The notes below the pieces were generated by a model, which worked only from the letters and a program-made list of their open reading frames with translations, was not told the origin of the DNA and ran no database searches. The position numbers and the translations under genes were made by a program. Below, piece after piece: positions 6,667-16,373 of a stretch of DNA of 64,000 nucleotides. The stretch covers positions 1 to 64,000 of the forward strand of contig JAFWOU010000028.1 of NCBI GenBank assembly GCA_017509715.1. Reading direction: 5' to 3'. This DNA comes from Paludibacteraceae bacterium. Lineage in GTDB: Bacteria > Bacteroidota > Bacteroidia > Bacteroidales > Paludibacteraceae. Position 1 is the stretch's first letter, and the number at the start of each line of letters is the position of its first letter.

Positions 6667-6791
6667 TGCACTATTTTGAGATGGTATGGCTCATATAGTT
6701 GTGAGCAATCTTAACAATAGTAAATTAGAGATTAACAATCGTGCACACGCGCGAGTGTGTGAGAAAAAAAGAAATTTAAGGAAAAAAAGAT

Positions 6792-9700
6792 ATGAAGAAG
6801 ATTTACAAAGGTAACGATTGTAATGCAGAGGGTATGGGAAAACCATGGGTAAAGTCTAGGATAACCATGGCTTGCCCCTTGCTTACCCTTGTGATGATAC
6901 TGATGCTGGGTGCATGGAGTGTACCGGCGTGGGGAATTGGATATGCAAAACTGCAATTATATTCTAGCCCTAAAAATGGTGGTTATGTTTATGCTAATGA
7001 TAAGAATCAGAACAATATCGGCACGAAAACAGATGATTATGCTACTTCTGGGGGAGTTAGTGCACAAACATTATATCGTTTCGCAAGTGCGAAGGCTGGA
7101 TATACTTTTAAAGGATGGAGTAGTTCAGAAGATGATAATTCTGGTTCAACATCATCTAGTGTAAAGGTAGATGTAGGGTCATGGGGTGGAACTAATACGG
7201 ATACCTACTATGCCATCTTTGCACGAATGGCAGCCAATACGCCTGCGGCAGGAAGTACGACGACTTTTGCGAATACAATGGAGACGGAAAGATCTGCATG
7301 GAAAACTATTAAAATCGACCATGCACATGCCGGAACGGTTACAATAGAACAAACAGGAGAAAACGCTGGCGACTTCTTTGTTGGAGCAACAGAAGATGCT
7401 GCAACCGAATTGGAGTCTTTTGAATCAACAACAGAAAAAACAAGGACATTACATATACAATTCCGACCGACAGGTAATAACTTGAGAAAGTGCACTTTGA
7501 CCGTAAAAAGCAATAATGGACTATCTTCTATCACTTATTATCTACAAGGAATAGGATATGCAAAACCTTCCATTAAATGGGTAAATGAAGATGGAACGGA
7601 AGTAACCAGTGGCGAAGTGACGTTGGGTAAGGGTGAGATCATTAAGGCTACTTGTACAACAGAGCAGACGATCACTTATTCCGATTATAACTCTACTTAT
7701 TTTGAACCGGTGACCCATGAGGGCGGTCCGGCTTTGCGCGTTAAGAGTAATTTTACAGGAACATTCTCGAATCTTAATGTACGTGCTAACTTGGCTGTCA
7801 ATGAAAGTAGTTTAATCGCAGCCTATAGCGAAGATTTCAAATTGAATGTTACCAGTCTAACTCCTCAGCGTATTGTATGGAACGATGATATTACGGACCT
7901 GGATAATTCTAAGGCCTTCCCTTATTACATACCATTAAATGCTGTCGCTTATGACACGGAGACTAACGAACCGTCAGGAATGGGCATTACGTATAGTGTA
8001 AGTTCGACGGATTACGTGGAGATTTATAATGGACAATTGAAAGTTAAGGCAATAGGTGGTCCGACGACAATCACTGCTACTGCTGCCAGCAGTGCCAATT
8101 ATGCTCCGATTTCTGTGTCAAAGCGAATAACCGTTAGCGATGTAAAAACGGCATGTGCAACGAAAGATACAGATAATGGAGGTAGTTTTAACAAGAACGG
8201 ATCGCACACTGTATATGTTTCCACTCCGGGTAAAATGACGTTCTATGCACGGAGAGACTATACGCTTAGTAAAGATTTAACAGTGACCGAATATAATAGT
8301 GCAGGTGGCACTCTTCATACAACTAACATTAGTGCTAGTGATATAACTACTAGCAATTCGGGTTCAAAGAAAGAAATAACTCTACAACCAACCACGGCTT
8401 CTGTGAAGTTTTCGACGAGTGCAAATCTTACATACTATATCACATCTATTGAGGTAGAGCGTATTACGTCTGTGACCAAAGACAAGAGTGAGATGGCTTA
8501 TAACGTATACAAGGGTATGGAGTCAGCTGCTCAGTTGGGTATCACGTATTCGAATGTGCCGGTTTATTTGACTTTGAAGCACGGAGCTTCGAGTAAATGG
8601 TCGATGGATAAGAGCAAAGTAGGCGGTTGTGGGAAGCGTGGTTCTGCTGCAATAACCTTGACGTTTAGTGCTGCTGAGACGGGCACTTATACCGACACTT
8701 TGTATATCAAGAGCAATACAGGAGTAGATTACGGTTTTGTGAAATTGACGGCAACAGTGACGGCGGTTGCTCAATTCCTGGATACATGGAATATTGCGGA
8801 TGCGTATAATACGACAGATCAAACGACGTTGAGCGCAGAGACGACAGAAGGTAAGACTAATTTCACTTTCTCTGTTCAGAGTTCGAATCCCGCGGATATC
8901 GTGAATATTGATGATAATGGTGTAATGACGTTCAATGGAGCGGGTACGGCAAAGATTAAGGCTGTATGTCCGGCATATGGTATCTACGAGGAGTTTTCTG
9001 ATACGCACGATATCACCATTAATAAAGTTACTCCGACGATTGCGACGAAGCCGACGGTGGCTGAGATCAAATATAAGGGAAGTTTTGCCAATAATCAGTT
9101 GAGCGAAGGTTTGGCAACGGTGACTTTGAGAGGTGTTGCAGATACACCGGTGGAAGGTACGTTTACATGGACATCGCTTAATGGAACAACTGTTAATGAT
9201 GCTCAAGGAAGCCATGACTATTCTGTAACGTTCACTCCGACGGATGGCGGCATGTATAATAGCAAGACCTTTACGCAAAGCGTGAGCGTTATTCGCGCCG
9301 ACGGCGGCATTGAGATGAATAATGGTGAGGTAAAGGTGAAAGTTGCCGGAATCAATGATGATCTCAATGAGTGCAAGATTGATCTGGATGACTTGGTAAA
9401 GACGAAGGTAGTAGATGCCGGTCATGCAGGAACGGTTTCGTATGAAGTGATCAGCGAGAATAAGGCGAATGCGGCGATAGACGGCGATAATAAGTTCTCG
9501 GCAACGCAGGTAGGTACTTATACCATTCGTGCTACGCAAGCGCAGACGAATTATTACACAGCGGCTTCGGATGAGTTCACGGTGACCGTGAATAAACTGG
9601 TGCCGGAGATCGTATTTGACAATCAGGATAATCCGGAGTATATCTATTCGGGTGACGTGATTGAGAAGCCGGCATACAGAAAGTATAACGGCAAAGAAAT

Positions 9701-12700
9701 CGACCGCAATGTACAATATGTATCCAGCGATCCGAGTATTACCGGTGCTATTTACGTAGATGGTACTACATTGACTGCTCGTAACGTAACGGCTCCGGAA
9801 GGTAGTGCAGTAGAGGTGACCATTACCGCTTCGGCTTCTGCGGATGCGCTCTATGCAGCAACGACCGAATCGGTTGAACACAACTACGCTGTACGTGCAA
9901 AACGTTCGCCGGTATTCACGATGGATACGTATGTGAATGAGAATGGTTCGAAGACGCTGAACATCGGAGAGCAAGCTATTATTACGTATAACGAGAATAC
10001 GAACGAATTCCTTACGGTAGGTACGGCTTCCGAGCACGCGTATGTGACCTTTAGTCTTGATAAAGAAAATCGTACTATTACGGTAACGGCCGTAAAGGGT
10101 ACTATAACAGGTGACGGCGTGCAGCAAATCATCGTAAACCAGCCGGGTAATGATTACTTGTTCCCGAGAGAGATTACGTATACCTTTACCATGAAACGTA
10201 ATGTGTCGGCTTTGTCGTTGGATCCGTTGACAACTGCGATGGAGGTAGAAGATACGGTAACGAGTATCTATAGCGGTCTGACCAATACGACGGACGGACT
10301 GCAGTTCAGTTGTTCGCCAGCAGGCAGCATGAAGTATGAGAACGGTAAGTTGATTGCGTTGCAGGCAGGAACGAGTACTGTTACTTTCTCGCAGCCGGCT
10401 ACGGAGTTCTGGACGGGAATTAGTGTGAGCAAAGATATTACGGTTAGCAAAAAGGATCCGAATGTGACGACTGCGTTGGCTAACCGTCACCCGTGGTACT
10501 CGATTATTGAGCATCCGTTTAGTTCGCTGAATACTGAGAAAGCATTGACAATTACCTCCAGCAATGAGAGCTTGGCAAAATACATCAAAGAGGAAGATAA
10601 GATTTATGTATATGGAACTTCGGGCAATGTGACCTTTACGGTTAATCAGGATGCTAACTATAAGTACAATGCGGTAGAGAACTACAAGAAGACGTTTGAG
10701 ATTTTCCAGCCGAATAACCGTCTGCCGTTTACGTTGACCGAAAGCAATTTGAGCGATTATAAAGGTGGAGGTAAAGGAAATATCAAATGGGATGGAGGCG
10801 GTGTCATTGTCTATGGTGACCCGGAATATTTGAGTGGATACAGGGATTGGTCAGCCAAATATATTATTCTCAAGTTTGTGGGAGTGCCGGATAAACTGAG
10901 TTTCGATTTTGAAAACACGTCAAGTGTAGCTACTCAATACGGTTGGCATTTCTATGAGAGTAGTAATGGTTCGGATTGGACTTTGATTAAGGAGTATCAA
11001 GACCTTTTGATGGACGCGTCCGGTGGAACCTCGTCGGGAAGTGAGAGCAATTTACACTTAGATCCGGCTACGCAATATATCAAATTGGAGTATCATGGTA
11101 ACTTCGGTGGCCGCTTCAAGAATGTCTCCATTACGGAGCGCAAGGAGATCGCACCGAAAGCAAACTCGATAGACTTCGGTTTGGGTTACAACGGTAATGA
11201 TCCTACCACGCGTACAATCAAGGTAGATTGGTACAATGTCAAGCAATGTACGGTAACAATTACCGGAGCGGATGCCGATAAGTTTGTGTTGGGGGAAGGC
11301 TCTAATACGATTTACTCTACCTTGGATAACTATGGTACGGCAGAGTTGAGCGTATCGTACAAGCATGAGACGAATTCGGAGACGACTCATACGGCAACTT
11401 TGCATATCGAGGATGCAGATCATAATTATGCCGAAATCACTTTGAACGGTCAAACGACACCTGCTCCGCAAGATATTATCTGGCGTAACGACTTGACCCC
11501 GATGCCGATTAACGGCGTGTTCCCGAGTGCAGCAGTAGTAGCAAGCAATCAGCCGATCACGCTGAGTTCGGATAATGAGGGTATTGTTCGTGTAGTGAAC
11601 GATACGCTGATTGGTGTGGCAGCCGGTACTGCACGTGTTACTGCAACGGCAGAAGGCAATACCAAATGGGCAGAGACGACATCGTATATCGATATTGAGG
11701 TGACAACCAAGAATGTACAATTCATTACGTGGAATGATAACTTGAGCAACCGCAAGCGTGAAGAGGGGCAGACCGTGGAGATCACGCTGACAGCTACTTC
11801 TACAGCTGGTCTGCCGATCACCTATGAGTTGGATGAGGATGCGCAACTGTTTGCATCGATCAGTGGCAATATGCTACGTCTGACAGGCTGGGGTAGCGGT
11901 CAGGTTATTGCTCATCAGGTAGGAAACGAGGATTATGTGGCTGTTCAGGCAGTGAAGAGTCTGGTATCGCGTAATCCATCTGCCGGCTGCAGACCGTTGG
12001 TAGGTGAATATAAATCGGAATATACTATTTGGACTTTGGGAGAAAAGGAGATCGAGTTGGATGGAAGAGAGCCTGCAACGATTGAATTTGATGCGAAATG
12101 TGATGCATCGGCTTTGTGGGGACTTCATGTTGGAGAGTACTATGATGGTTTTTATCATGAAGTAGCAGAAATCAGCCGTTTGGGCGATAATAACCTGACC
12201 TCTTCTTACAAACATTTCGGTCCGTTTGAATTGAACCGCAAAACGACGAAGGTAAGAATCTATACCACGACCGGTGCGACGATGAACCGTACGTTCAAGA
12301 ATGTGGAAGTGACCTTGGCAAAGTATCTGGAATTGGCGGATAATCAGCTGCACTTCGAACAGGTGGACAAAGGTTCGACCAAGACGCAGAGTTTCTATAT
12401 CAACTATTCGAACCTGACCGGTGTGCTGGATGTAGAGATGGAGAATGAGAGTGAGCAGTTTGAGGTTGTGACCGAGACGGTCGGGGAAGATTGCGGCGAT
12501 GAGGCGAAGAATGTGGAAGTACTGATTCGTTTCACAGGAAAGACGCTTGGCACAGAAGAAAACACTATTATCGTTTCTAACAAAGACCAGAGTCTCCGTG
12601 TTCCGGTATCTGCTCATGTGGTACTTCCTTCGCAGACGATTACCTGGGAGCCGGACGTTAATGTACTGACGACCGATGAGGTGGTATTGAGCGCAACGGC

Positions 12701-15700
12701 TACGAGTGAACTGCCGGTAAGCTTCACTTCTGGCGATGAAACTATAGCTGAGGTGGTTTATGAGGCAGGTGTTTATTCGCTGGATATTAAGAAATACGGC
12801 GATGTAGAGATCACGGCTCATCAGGCAGGAAATGAAGATTGGAGTGCGGCAACAGACAAGAAACTTACATACCATATCTCACGCGAAGTGCCGGTAATAA
12901 ATACTTGGCCGACCGCACAAGTAATTCTGCCGAATACAGTAGGCAATGCAACCATCATCGGCGGTGTAGCTCCGGAAGGAATCGCAGGTTCGTTCCAATG
13001 GGAAGATGGCTCGTTGGAAGTTACGCGTCAGGCGCACACGTTCAATGTAGTATTTGTGCCGAACAATACTAATTACTATGAAACCGTATCGCACGCTTTG
13101 GAGATTGAGATATTGAAGACACCGCAGACGATCACATGGAATCGTGCAAATGTGAGCGAAGAAGGTTGTTCGAATGTAGTGATCTTAGATGCAACGGCAT
13201 CGAGCGGTCTGCCTATTACGTATCACTCTTCGGATAGTACGAAAGCTTATGCGATAGATGCAGTAGTGAGTGAGGTGGCTGTTAAGAAACTGTATATCCT
13301 GAAGGGCGGCGACGTGACGATTACGGCTGTGCAGCCGGGTGACGATACCTATGCAGCAGCTCCGTCGGTATCGAAGACAATCTCGCTGAACCGCGTAGTG
13401 CCGACCATCGAAGAGTTGCCTACGGCTACGGATATGTACGTACACCATTTCTTGAGCAACTCGACGCCGCAAGGCGGTGTGGTGAAGGCCGGTGAAAATA
13501 CAGTTGACGGTGTGTTCAACTGGGAAAACGGATCTGAAGTAATGGACGATCCGGGTACGAATCAACGTACCGTAGTATTCCATCCGTATAATTCGGATTT
13601 CTATCAGGAAGTAAGCGCAGTGATAGATGTTGAAGTACGTCGTTTTGCTCCGACCGTATTGCACGATTTCACGACGGAGACCAAGGTATATGGAACGACA
13701 TTGAGTGAGTTCGTGCTGAATGGCTCCGGTCATGGCTATGACTATACGGACCCCGCACATTATGAGATTGACGGTACGTTCGCATGGAAGGATGGAGCAT
13801 ACATCCCGTCTGTATCTGAGACGACCGCTGTGCTGGTGTTCCATCCAGAACATTCGGAATGGTACGACGATGTTGAGGTAGAGGTGCCGATCGTTATATC
13901 GCAGGCAACGCTACTGGGCGCTACGGCTACAGCTACTATATTCTACGGTCAGGTACTGAGTGAGGCTGTGCTGGTGAATACGACGCAAGGCATTGTGAAT
14001 AACACGACCGGTGTGGTAGCCGGAACAGTGACTTGGGATCCGAGTCTGGATGGTATGCATTATTATGAAGTAGGTGAGTATAACCTGCCGATCCGCTTTA
14101 CGTCGACAGATGGCAACTATGATGCAACGGATATTGCCGGTACAGCCGTACTGAAGGTGAATAGCGGCTATGTGTTTGACGGAAATAATGGTGCAAGTAC
14201 CACTTGGGGAGACGATGCAAACTGGCAAGGTCATGTGGCTCCTGAAGATAATGAGCGCGTAGTGATCTTGGCCGACGTTGACGTGACGACGGATGTGGAG
14301 GTAGAATCGATGACAATCAAGGAAGGCGTGACTGTTGTAGTAAAAGACGGCGCTACGCTGACTATCGGCTCTTCTGATTCGTACGTACGTGATATATATG
14401 GTAACTTGTACGTAGAGACCGGAGGTAAGGTGATTTTGAATGGCGGTGAACTGAAGGTGAAAGACTTTGTGCTGGAGGCTGAACTGGGTGATAACACATC
14501 CAGTCATGCAACGTCCGGTCAGGTGAGTGGCGATGAGAAACTGAACGTACAAGGTGATGCTTATTTCCGCATCAGCTTCGATCCGCGTGGCCAGATTGAC
14601 TATGGATGGTATGACTTTACCGTGCCGTTTGAGGTAGAGGTAGTGAATGGCGTCTATGACAAGGATGGCAACAAGTTGACCAACAATGTGGATTATGCCG
14701 TGATGGAGTTTAGCGAGGAAAGACGTGCAACTAATTCCGGAAGACCGTGGATTTGGTTCTCCGGTACGTTGCAGCCGGGCCGACTCTATACCATTACGCT
14801 GGATGATGAGAAGAATTGGAATACATTCCTGTTTAAGAAGAAAGTAGGCTCAAATGTGACCGGAAGCAATTCCTTCTCGGCAGCGTATTCCAACAGTGGA
14901 GAAACCACGGATAGAGGATGGAACGGTCTGGGTAATGGTACGTTGCAGCATCGTCAGTTGAACAATCTGCCTGCACAAACCAAGATCCAGGTAAATGATC
15001 ATGTCAATGAACGCTATGTAGAGCTTGAGGCTAATGATTATACCTATGCTGTAGGTACCGCGTTCTTTGTGCAAGTGGATGAGGAGACGGATATTGACCT
15101 GACTTCGGTAAGCGAGACCCGCGGCTTCCTGGCTCCGACGAGCGAGCGTCGTACGGTGGATGAGTTCCGCCTGGCACTGACGGCCGAGGATGCTACCTAT
15201 GTTGCCGACCGTCTGTGGGTATCGGCGAGCGAAGAGGCTACGGGCGAGTACGTGATTGGACGCGACCTGCTGAAGATGGGTACGCCGACTAGTGCGAAGG
15301 TAGCGCAGATGTGGACCGTAAGCAACGGACAGAACCTGTGCGACCTGGAGATGCCGCTCGTAGGCAATAACGCCAGCACCTCGCTCAACCTCTATGCTCC
15401 GCAGGCAGGTACGTATGAGATCGCAGTAGAGCGCGCGCCGGAGGATGCTACGCTCTATCTGACACGGAACGGACGCGTGGTATGGAATCTCTCGATGAGT
15501 CCGTGCGAGCTCGAACTCGACAAGGGTACGACCGAGAGTTATGGTCTGCGTATCGTGGCTGATCGTCAGACGACGACAGACGTGGAGAACGCGGAGACCG
15601 AAAGCCAGGGTGTACGCAAAGTGCTCATTGATGATAAGATCTATATCATTACTCCGGAGGGTAAGATGTACGATATCGTAGGAAAAGGTGTGAATTATTA

Positions 15701-15701
15701 A
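6792..15701 (+). CDS. giant secreted Ig-like repeat protein, surface adhesin candidate (2969 aa)
   Basis: The N-terminus is long, with the hydrophobic signal core only at about residues 27-48 (CPLLTLVMILMLGAW); later Met codons at 6834 and 6867 are possible starts. The mature protein is almost all beta modules: a TYYAIFAR-type repeat near 120-145, at least five Big-type repeats opening with PQ.I.W (for example PQTITW), several 80-residue repeats with a G.F.W..G...V.F.P core, and a module shared with the 717-residue protein (KLSFDF...FYESSNGSDWT). From about residue 2455 a domain like those with a W..D.NW...P core and a beta-rich region follow. It ends RKVLIDDKIYIITPEGKMYD, related to the C-termini of two other secreted proteins here. 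Expected location is the cell surface. Confidence 0.8.
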   Translation: MKKIYKGNDCNAEGMGKPWVKSRITMACPLLTLVMILMLGAWSVPAWGIGYAKLQLYSSPKNGGYVYANDKNQNNIGTKTDDYATSGGVSAQTLYRFASAKAGYTFKGWSSSEDDNSGSTSSSVKVDVGSWGGTNTDTYYAIFARMAANTPAAGSTTTFANTMETERSAWKTIKIDHAHAGTVTIEQTGENAGDFFVGATEDAATELESFESTTEKTRTLHIQFRPTGNNLRKCTLTVKSNNGLSSITYYLQGIGYAKPSIKWVNEDGTEVTSGEVTLGKGEIIKATCTTEQTITYSDYNSTYFEPVTHEGGPALRVKSNFTGTFSNLNVRANLAVNESSLIAAYSEDFKLNVTSLTPQRIVWNDDITDLDNSKAFPYYIPLNAVAYDTETNEPSGMGITYSVSSTDYVEIYNGQLKVKAIGGPTTITATAASSANYAPISVSKRITVSDVKTACATKDTDNGGSFNKNGSHTVYVSTPGKMTFYARRDYTLSKDLTVTEYNSAGGTLHTTNISASDITTSNSGSKKEITLQPTTASVKFSTSANLTYYITSIEVERITSVTKDKSEMAYNVYKGMESAAQLGITYSNVPVYLTLKHGASSKWSMDKSKVGGCGKRGSAAITLTFSAAETGTYTDTLYIKSNTGVDYGFVKLTATVTAVAQFLDTWNIADAYNTTDQTTLSAETTEGKTNFTFSVQSSNPADIVNIDDNGVMTFNGAGTAKIKAVCPAYGIYEEFSDTHDITINKVTPTIATKPTVAEIKYKGSFANNQLSEGLATVTLRGVADTPVEGTFTWTSLNGTTVNDAQGSHDYSVTFTPTDGGMYNSKTFTQSVSVIRADGGIEMNNGEVKVKVAGINDDLNECKIDLDDLVKTKVVDAGHAGTVSYEVISENKANAAIDGDNKFSATQVGTYTIRATQAQTNYYTAASDEFTVTVNKLVPEIVFDNQDNPEYIYSGDVIEKPAYRKYNGKEIDRNVQYVSSDPSITGAIYVDGTTLTARNVTAPEGSAVEVTITASASADALYAATTESVEHNYAVRAKRSPVFTMDTYVNENGSKTLNIGEQAIITYNENTNEFLTVGTASEHAYVTFSLDKENRTITVTAVKGTITGDGVQQIIVNQPGNDYLFPREITYTFTMKRNVSALSLDPLTTAMEVEDTVTSIYSGLTNTTDGLQFSCSPAGSMKYENGKLIALQAGTSTVTFSQPATEFWTGISVSKDITVSKKDPNVTTALANRHPWYSIIEHPFSSLNTEKALTITSSNESLAKYIKEEDKIYVYGTSGNVTFTVNQDANYKYNAVENYKKTFEIFQPNNRLPFTLTESNLSDYKGGGKGNIKWDGGGVIVYGDPEYLSGYRDWSAKYIILKFVGVPDKLSFDFENTSSVATQYGWHFYESSNGSDWTLIKEYQDLLMDASGGTSSGSESNLHLDPATQYIKLEYHGNFGGRFKNVSITERKEIAPKANSIDFGLGYNGNDPTTRTIKVDWYNVKQCTVTITGADADKFVLGEGSNTIYSTLDNYGTAELSVSYKHETNSETTHTATLHIEDADHNYAEITLNGQTTPAPQDIIWRNDLTPMPINGVFPSAAVVASNQPITLSSDNEGIVRVVNDTLIGVAAGTARVTATAEGNTKWAETTSYIDIEVTTKNVQFITWNDNLSNRKREEGQTVEITLTATSTAGLPITYELDEDAQLFASISGNMLRLTGWGSGQVIAHQVGNEDYVAVQAVKSLVSRNPSAGCRPLVGEYKSEYTIWTLGEKEIELDGREPATIEFDAKCDASALWGLHVGEYYDGFYHEVAEISRLGDNNLTSSYKHFGPFELNRKTTKVRIYTTTGATMNRTFKNVEVTLAKYLELADNQLHFEQVDKGSTKTQSFYINYSNLTGVLDVEMENESEQFEVVTETVGEDCGDEAKNVEVLIRFTGKTLGTEENTIIVSNKDQSLRVPVSAHVVLPSQTITWEPDVNVLTTDEVVLSATATSELPVSFTSGDETIAEVVYEAGVYSLDIKKYGDVEITAHQAGNEDWSAATDKKLTYHISREVPVINTWPTAQVILPNTVGNATIIGGVAPEGIAGSFQWEDGSLEVTRQAHTFNVVFVPNNTNYYETVSHALEIEILKTPQTITWNRANVSEEGCSNVVILDATASSGLPITYHSSDSTKAYAIDAVVSEVAVKKLYILKGGDVTITAVQPGDDTYAAAPSVSKTISLNRVVPTIEELPTATDMYVHHFLSNSTPQGGVVKAGENTVDGVFNWENGSEVMDDPGTNQRTVVFHPYNSDFYQEVSAVIDVEVRRFAPTVLHDFTTETKVYGTTLSEFVLNGSGHGYDYTDPAHYEIDGTFAWKDGAYIPSVSETTAVLVFHPEHSEWYDDVEVEVPIVISQATLLGATATATIFYGQVLSEAVLVNTTQGIVNNTTGVVAGTVTWDPSLDGMHYYEVGEYNLPIRFTSTDGNYDATDIAGTAVLKVNSGYVFDGNNGASTTWGDDANWQGHVAPEDNERVVILADVDVTTDVEVESMTIKEGVTVVVKDGATLTIGSSDSYVRDIYGNLYVETGGKVILNGGELKVKDFVLEAELGDNTSSHATSGQVSGDEKLNVQGDAYFRISFDPRGQIDYGWYDFTVPFEVEVVNGVYDKDGNKLTNNVDYAVMEFSEERRATNSGRPWIWFSGTLQPGRLYTITLDDEKNWNTFLFKKKVGSNVTGSNSFSAAYSNSGETTDRGWNGLGNGTLQHRQLNNLPAQTKIQVNDHVNERYVELEANDYTYAVGTAFFVQVDEETDIDLTSVSETRGFLAPTSERRTVDEFRLALTAEDATYVADRLWVSASEEATGEYVIGRDLLKMGTPTSAKVAQMWTVSNGQNLCDLEMPLVGNNASTSLNLYAPQAGTYEIAVERAPEDATLYLTRNGRVVWNLSMSPCELELDKGTTESYGLRIVADRQTTTDVENAETESQGVRKVLIDDKIYIITPEGKMYDIVGKGVNY
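6845..6891. repeat. dispersed repeat inside the N-terminal coding region
   Basis: The segment around GTCTAGGATAACC...CTTGCCCCTTGCTTACCC is closely similar to 41285-41329, an intergenic region with 11-bp tandem units. Here it encodes residues just before and into the hydrophobic signal core. Confidence 0.7.
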
Positions 15702-15708
15702 GAAATAT

Positions 15709-15739
15709 TTGCGTATTTCGAAAAAAAGCAGTACCTTTG
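15709..15739 (+). promoter_or_regulatory. Bacteroidetes-type promoter for the peptide-argR operon
   Basis: TTGCGTAT from 15709, a 20-base A-rich spacer and TACCTTTG at 15732-15739. The ATG of the peptide gene follows at 15758. Confidence 0.75.
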
Positions 15740-15757
15740 TACGATTTTTGGACTGAC

Positions 15758-15883
15758 ATGAAGAAGGAATACAATATACCGACGATAGAGACTATTGACA
15801 TGAGGGGAGAGTATCCCCTTATGGCTATAGCTGCTAGCAAGACCTATTCTCCTGCTCCTCCGCGTCGGGATAAAATGTTCTGA
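15758..15883 (+). CDS. 41-aa peptide of the KK-Y-x-x-P...PLMA type, unknown function
   Basis: The frame starts 19 bases after a good promoter and ends 6 bases before the argR start, so the two share a transcript. The peptide begins MKKEYNIPTIETIDM and has a central PLMAIAAS followed by a Pro/Arg-rich tail (SPAPPRRDKMF). I recall many short, often unannotated Prevotella and other Bacteroidales ORFs with the same outline: KK.Y..P near the start and a hydrophobic L-[LM]-A-[AG]-S core before a variable tail. No function is known to me for them. There is no classical signal peptide. A precursor peptide or a regulatory upstream peptide for argR are both possible. Confidence 0.6.
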   Translation: MKKEYNIPTIETIDMRGEYPLMAIAASKTYSPAPPRRDKMF

Positions 15884-15889
15884 TGTCTT

Positions 15890-16369
15890 ATGGCAGGCAG
15901 ACTGAACAATACGAATATAAGGAACGTGCGCCTGCGTACGATCGCGCATGTGTTGCGCACGCGCGTGATAGCGGGTCAGGAAGAGCTGCTACAGGTGCTG
16001 ATGATGCAGGGCATTGAGACCACGCAAGCGACGCTGAGCCGTGACCTGCGTGACCTGCGTGCCGAAAAGCGTACGATGCCCGACGGTACGGTGCGCTATA
16101 TCGTGCCGGAAGAGCCGGCGCAGCCGCGCGTAAGGGCTATTCAGAGCGAACTGCTCAGGCAGGCGATGCAGAGCGTGGATGTGTGTGCGCCGTTCGTGGT
16201 GGTGAAGACCAAACAGGGCTATGCCGGCGTAGCCGCCAAGGAAATAGAAAACCAAGCACCTGAACGGGTGCTTGGCACTATAGCGGGCGAGGATACCATC
16301 TTGGTGATCCTGCGTGAGCAATCCGACCCGCAGCAGCTACGTGATCTGCTGCGTGCCGCGATGCAATAA
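15890..16369 (+). CDS. argR: arginine repressor ArgR
   Basis: The 159 residues match the ArgR/AhrC family. The N-terminal winged helix carries TQATLSRDLRDL (recognition helix, residues about 45-57), and the C-terminal arginine-binding and hexamerisation domain has GTIAGEDTILVIL. It senses arginine and controls its synthesis and breakdown genes. The first 15 residues are extra compared with many ArgR proteins. The gene lies 6 bases after the 41-residue peptide gene and is convergent with argS, with only 4 bases between the two stops. Confidence 0.9.
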   Translation: MAGRLNNTNIRNVRLRTIAHVLRTRVIAGQEELLQVLMMQGIETTQATLSRDLRDLRAEKRTMPDGTVRYIVPEEPAQPRVRAIQSELLRQAMQSVDVCAPFVVVKTKQGYAGVAAKEIENQAPERVLGTIAGEDTILVILREQSDPQQLRDLLRAAMQ

Positions 16370-16373
16370 GGCT

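Noticed and set aside
8523..10514. 663-codon open frame on the minus strand within the giant Ig-like gene
   Set aside because: It is antisense to a clear repeat protein, with Arg/Ile-rich nonsense-like composition and no motifs; a shadow of codon bias.
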